NCBI GenBank assembly: GCA_002085115.1
Contig: MZGQ01000025.1
Coordinates: 1-36,159, forward strand
Direction: 5' to 3'
Length of the DNA: 36,159 nucleotides
DNA from: Desulfococcus sp. 4484_241
GTDB taxonomy: Bacteria; Desulfobacterota; Desulfobacteria; Desulfobacterales; Desulfosudaceae
Positions 33,633-36,159 of this stretch are shown piece by piece. The first letter of the stretch is position 1. Each line of letters opens with the position of its first letter. Under the pieces are notes generated by a model, which did no database searches, was not told the DNA's origin, and was given only the letters and a program-made list of their open reading frames with translations. The position numbers were made by a program, and so were the translations under genes.

Positions 33633-34367
33633 TTGAAAAAAGTTCTTATCGTAGATGACGATTCTGTTTCCCGTGGCCTGCTGTCACGGGTCATGAAACC
33701 ATACTGCAAATCCTTTGAGATCATAACGGCAAAAAACGGGGCTGAAGCCGCTGACCTTATGACAACCGAAAAAATCGACCTGATAATCACAGACCTGCAA
33801 ATGCCGGTGATGAACGGATTCCAGTTGCTGGAATATATAGATAAAAACTATCCGGGTACTCCTGTTTTTCTCATGACCGCCTTCGGCTCAGAGGTGATCG
33901 AGAAGAAAGCCTACGCCCTGGGGGCTTACAAATATTTTGAAAAGCCCCTTAACATGGATATACTGACCGACGCAATTTTCGAACAGCTCAACGCTGGCGT
34001 GGAGGGGAACCTTACGGGAATAAGTCTTCCATCGTTCTTGCAGCTCCTCGAAATGGAAAGAAAAACATGCACGGTAAAAGTAAAGTCCGGCGACAAGGCC
34101 GGAACCATCTATTTTAGAGACGGAACGATGATCAACGCCGCAACCGACCAGCTTAAGGGAGAAAAGGCCGCTATTGAAATGCTGTCCTGGGACCAGATTC
34201 AATTTGAGATTACCGGGATATGCCGCAAGAAGGAACGCGTGATTCGTACACCCCTCATGAACATACTGATGGAAGGCCTTAAAATAAAGGATGAAAAGGA
34301 CTCAAAATCACGGTTAAGACCGCTTACCGATTTTTCATCCAAAAAGAATGTAAGAAAGTTAAAGTAA
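33633..34367 (+). CDS. Response regulator with PATAN (DUF4388) output domain
   Basis: Residues 1-118 are a receiver (acidic D8-D10, phospho-acceptor D54 in IITDLQMPVMNG, T82, K104 in YFEKP). Residues 124-195 match the PATAN/DUF4388 pattern (GNLTGISLPSFLQLLEMERKT, then GTIYFRDGTMINA). PATAN domains mediate protein contacts in regulators of motility, polarity and signalling. The C-terminus is basic and lysine/serine-rich. The start is TTG, as no ATG fits the conserved KKVLIVDDD beginning; AAGGA lies ten bases upstream. No kinase gene is nearby. Confidence 0.85.
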   Translation: MKKVLIVDDDSVSRGLLSRVMKPYCKSFEIITAKNGAEAADLMTTEKIDLIITDLQMPVMNGFQLLEYIDKNYPGTPVFLMTAFGSEVIEKKAYALGAYKYFEKPLNMDILTDAIFEQLNAGVEGNLTGISLPSFLQLLEMERKTCTVKVKSGDKAGTIYFRDGTMINAATDQLKGEKAAIEMLSWDQIQFEITGICRKKERVIRTPLMNILMEGLKIKDEKDSKSRLRPLTDFSSKKNVRKLK

Positions 34368-34449
34368 CAGGTGCCATTTCCTATATTTTAAGCATCAATT
34401 TCTTCCCTGCACAAGGCGCTGCACAGGGATAAACGAAAGGAGACCCCAA

Positions 34450-35181
34450 ATGAAAAAAATCACAGCAACCATTCTGGCAGTCCTGTTTCTCATTGCCGGA
34501 GCCTACGGATGCCAGAAGGCAAACCAAAAAAACGAAAAGCCTGTAAAACTTGACAGTGACAAGGCCAAAACAAGTTATGCCATTGGTATAAACATCTGGC
34601 AATCACTGCAAAACATTAAGGATGAGATCAACATCGACCTTGTCATAAAAGGCATTGAAGATAAGGCCAAGGGAAGTTCCGTCCTTCTTTCAGATGAAGA
34701 GGCCCGCACAGCACTGATGAATTTTGCAAAAAAAAGAAGAGAAAAGATGCAAAAGGAACGTGAAGAGCAGGCCAAGAAAAACCTGGAGGAAGGTAAGAAA
34801 TTCCTTGAAGAAAACAAAAAGAAAAAAGGAGTTGTTGTTACAAAAAGCGGCCTGCAATACATGGTTATAAAAAAGGGGAATGGTCCAAAACCGTCCAGGA
34901 CCGACCAGGTAATGGTAAACTATAAGGGAAGCACTATAGACGGAAAGGTCTTTGACAGCACATATGAAAGCAACAAACCAGCCAAGGTCGATCTTTCAAA
35001 AACAATAAAAGGTTTTGCCGAAGCCATCCAGCTGATGCCTGTCGGGAGCACCTACCGGGTCTTCCTTCCGCCGGAACTGGGTTACGGGGAAAGAGGCGCA
35101 GGCAGAATAGGCCCCAATTCAGTGCTTATATTCGATATCGAACTTTTAAAAATAGTCAAAAAACAGGACCAGGCAAAATAA
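34450..35181 (+). CDS. FKBP-type peptidyl-prolyl isomerase lipoprotein (FkpA/Mip-like)
   Basis: The 243-residue protein has a signal peptide (MKKITATILAVLFLIAGAYG) ending at C21, a near-consensus lipobox, so it is probably lipidated and periplasmic or outer-membrane bound. Residues 35-130 form the helical dimerisation arm typical of FkpA/Mip, with the lysine/glutamate-rich helix 92-125. Residues 132-240 are the FKBP domain (SGLQYMVIKKGNG, VMVNYKG, GKVFDSTYE, GFAEAIQLMPVGS, PPELGYGERGAG). It assists folding of exported proteins. AAAGGAG precedes the ATG by seven bases. It appears monocistronic, with a terminator-like hairpin after it. Confidence 0.93.
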   Translation: MKKITATILAVLFLIAGAYGCQKANQKNEKPVKLDSDKAKTSYAIGINIWQSLQNIKDEINIDLVIKGIEDKAKGSSVLLSDEEARTALMNFAKKRREKMQKEREEQAKKNLEEGKKFLEENKKKKGVVVTKSGLQYMVIKKGNGPKPSRTDQVMVNYKGSTIDGKVFDSTYESNKPAKVDLSKTIKGFAEAIQLMPVGSTYRVFLPPELGYGERGAGRIGPNSVLIFDIELLKIVKKQDQAK

Positions 35182-35223
35182 AGTAACTGCAAAAGGATGA
35201 TCCCTTAAAAAAAAATCGGGACA

Positions 35224-35266
35224 GCTGCTCCAAACATTAAAGGGGTGGAGGAGCCATGATTTTTTT
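35224..35266 (+). terminator. Probable intrinsic terminator after the FKBP gene
   Basis: GCTGCTCCA (35224-35232) pairs with TGGAGGAGC (35246-35254), with one internal mismatch, and is followed by CATGA and seven T. The 13-base loop is larger than usual. It separates the FKBP gene from the promoter of the riboswitch transcript. Confidence 0.45.
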
Positions 35267-35267
35267 C

Positions 35268-35295
35268 TTGACATCCTTTGGGAAAGGTGTAGAAA
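35268..35295 (+). promoter_or_regulatory. Putative promoter of the cobalamin riboswitch transcript
   Basis: TTGACA (35268-35273) is followed after 16 bases by TAGAAA (35290-35295), placing the transcription start at about the 5' end of the riboswitch aptamer. Confidence 0.5.
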
Positions 35296-35304
35296 AGCAG
35301 GGTA

Positions 35305-35467
35305 GTTTCAGGTGCCTTTAAGGCATAAAAGGGAATCCCGTGAAAATCGGGAGCGAGCCCGTCGCTGTAATCGGGGACGAAAGCCGCAGGATGTCACTGC
35401 TTGGTTAAGCCAGGTGGGAAGGCGCGGCAAGTAGGGTGATCCGAAAGCCAGAAGACCTGCCTGAGAC
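35305..35467 (+). ncRNA. Cobalamin (B12) riboswitch aptamer
   Basis: The sequence follows the cobalamin aptamer consensus in order. The P1 arm is GTTTCAGG (35305-35312), pairing with CCTGAGAC (35460-35467). Between them come the core AAAAGGGAATCCCGTG, the GAGCCCGTCGCTGTAATCGG stretch, the CACTGC...AAGCCAGGTGGGAAGGC B12-box region, and CCGAAAGCCAGAAGACCTGCC at the 3' end. It controls the transcript running to the right, with an intrinsic terminator 60 bases further on, so repression by adenosyl- or methylcobalamin at the transcription level is expected. Confidence 0.95.
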
Positions 35468-35530
35468 ATGGTTTAGCAACTTCGTGGACAAAAGGCGCTA
35501 AACAAGGTGTATTCGAGGATAAAGATGGGA

Positions 35531-35570
35531 AATCCCCGGATCGATTCATATCGGTCCGGGGATTTTTTTT
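35531..35570 (+). terminator. Intrinsic terminator of the cobalamin riboswitch expression platform
   Basis: AATCCCCGGA (35531-35540) pairs with TCCGGGGATT (35555-35564). The stem continues inward through a T-G wobble and CGAT/ATCG to about 15 pairs with a TCAT loop, and eight T end the element. It lies before any coding sequence, so ligand-bound aptamer would favour termination upstream of the small ORF. Confidence 0.9.
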
Positions 35571-35622
35571 GGGGGGGGCTATGGAGTACGGGAAATTTAT
35601 GCGGGAAAGGAGGCGAAGAGAT

Positions 35623-35883
35623 ATGAAAACAGGGGTGATTCTCTATGTAACCGGGGCCGATGGGCCTGAAAACGATCTTGATGTCATGCAGATGGCGCGC
35701 AACCTCAATATCGGTGCCGACAGGCTTGAGACGGTGGTCAGCACATCCTCGTGTTTTGATGTGATGGATGCCTGGTGGAAGCTGACCGCAAAAGGCATGA
35801 AAAGGATTGTGTGCATGTTCGCCGAAGTGACAGATGGACGACATTTGCGACTCACCGGACGGGAATTGCGATTGTGCGGATGA
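35623..35883 (+). CDS. B12-riboswitch-controlled small protein of unknown function
   Basis: The 86-residue protein starts MKTGVILYVTG with AGGAGG about nine bases upstream; an in-frame ATG at 35581 extends it but lacks such a site. It has a beta-alpha-beta look (a hydrophobic first strand, DLDVMQMARNLNIGADRLETV, VMDAWWKLTAKGMKRIVCMF), cysteines at about 48, 65 and 85, and no recognised domain. It is the first gene behind a cobalamin riboswitch, so its product is made when B12 is scarce and is likely linked to corrinoid or cobalt uptake, salvage or synthesis. I cannot name the family. Confidence 0.65.
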   Translation: MKTGVILYVTGADGPENDLDVMQMARNLNIGADRLETVVSTSSCFDVMDAWWKLTAKGMKRIVCMFAEVTDGRHLRLTGRELRLCG

Positions 35884-36078
35884 GTGAGCAAAACGGAGGG
35901 GGAAATGTGGATGGCCTCCGGGATGCGGTGACCATTTAACCGGCTGGATTTCCATGTTTGGGTAAACTTTTTCTTATGGCGGGACACTGTTTGTCGACCG
36001 CAGTTTGAACCGGAAGTGTTCGTGGCTTTTTTATTTGTAACATTTTACAACGATGAAATGGAAAGGGAGGACACTGGT

Positions 36079-36159
36079 ATGACAAAAAGAAACATGCTGC
36101 AAGCCACTACCGCGGTCTTGATGTTGCTGTTTATATTGGGCTGCGGTTTGCCTGCTTTT
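36079..36159 (+). CDS. Lipoprotein, N-terminus only (runs off the window)
   Basis: GGGAGG nine bases before the ATG opens a frame that reads MTKRNMLQATTAVLMLLFILGCG and continues to the last base. This is a bacterial lipoprotein signal peptide with lipobox LGC (cysteine 22). The mature protein is not visible. It probably lies on the B12-riboswitch transcript, so a cobalamin- or cobalt-binding lipoprotein (for example BtuF- or periplasmic CbiK-like) is possible, as inference. The gap from the small ORF (35884-36078) shows nothing else. Confidence 0.6.
   Translation, partial: MTKRNMLQATTAVLMLLFILGCGLPAF

Noticed and set aside
1-36159. CRISPR arrays, tRNA or rRNA genes
   Set aside because: No spaced direct repeats, tRNA-like cloverleaf with a TTCGA arm, or rRNA sequence was recognised while reading either strand.

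Overview
The window looks like chromosomal DNA of a strictly anaerobic deltaproteobacterium (Desulfobacterota, sulfate-reducer or syntroph type). The indicators are the siroheme-dependent alternative heme pathway (ahbC, hemB, ahbD), an Hdr/MvhD/MetVF cluster of reductive acetyl-CoA type, anaerobic-style cobalamin end-assembly genes, FrhB-like and other ferredoxin-like redox proteins, and a probable selenoprotein. This is inferred from gene content only; no rRNA or other taxonomic marker is present.

Layout. 1-2099 (minus): the edge of a DUF71 ATP pyrophosphatase and an acyl-CoA synthetase. 2256-6739 (minus): a compact cobalamin operon transcribed cobO-cobU-cobS-cobD-LUD protein-cbiB, with several overlapping ends. 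7023-13465 (plus): a ClpX-like AAA+ ATPase abutting ahbC, then hemB, ahbD and a GlcF-like iron-sulfur protein, i.e. the tetrapyrrole branch to heme. 13472-14580: accessory patch with a decayed IS3-type orfA and a yefM-yoeB toxin-antitoxin pair. 14577-15533 (minus): a PlsC-type acyltransferase. 15969-24161 (plus): hdrC-hdrB-hdrA-mvhD-metV-metF-frhB-like plus a single-domain response regulator. 24385-28534 (plus): tetR, alanine dehydrogenase, a frameshifted SCP2-like gene, a class III aminotransferase and a second SCP2-like gene. 28535-30187: a poorly explained patch with an AT-rich methyltransferase. 30188-33376 (minus): a NorD/CbbO-like VWA protein and a small conserved-looking protein. 33633-35181 (plus): a receiver-PATAN regulator and an FKBP lipoprotein. 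35268-36159 (plus): a cobalamin riboswitch with an intrinsic terminator controlling a small unknown ORF and a lipoprotein that runs off the window.

How it fits together. The central cluster encodes all parts of a MetVF-HdrABC-MvhD complex like the one known from acetogens: HdrA (here about 1000 residues, with two HdrA modules in tandem) would pass electrons through MvhD to methylene-tetrahydrofolate reductase. MvhD is interrupted by an in-frame TGA exactly where a cysteine is expected, and translation continues in the same frame for 78 more residues, so it is most likely a selenoprotein. Cobalamin, siroheme-derived heme and folate C1 chemistry are neighbours here, all fitting an anaerobe that depends on corrinoid and tetrapyrrole cofactors.

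The most novel leads are the selenocysteine MvhD with the double HdrA, the ClpX-like unfoldase translationally abutted to the heme genes, the TetR-Ald-SCP2-aminotransferase operon, and the B12-riboswitch-controlled small ORF.
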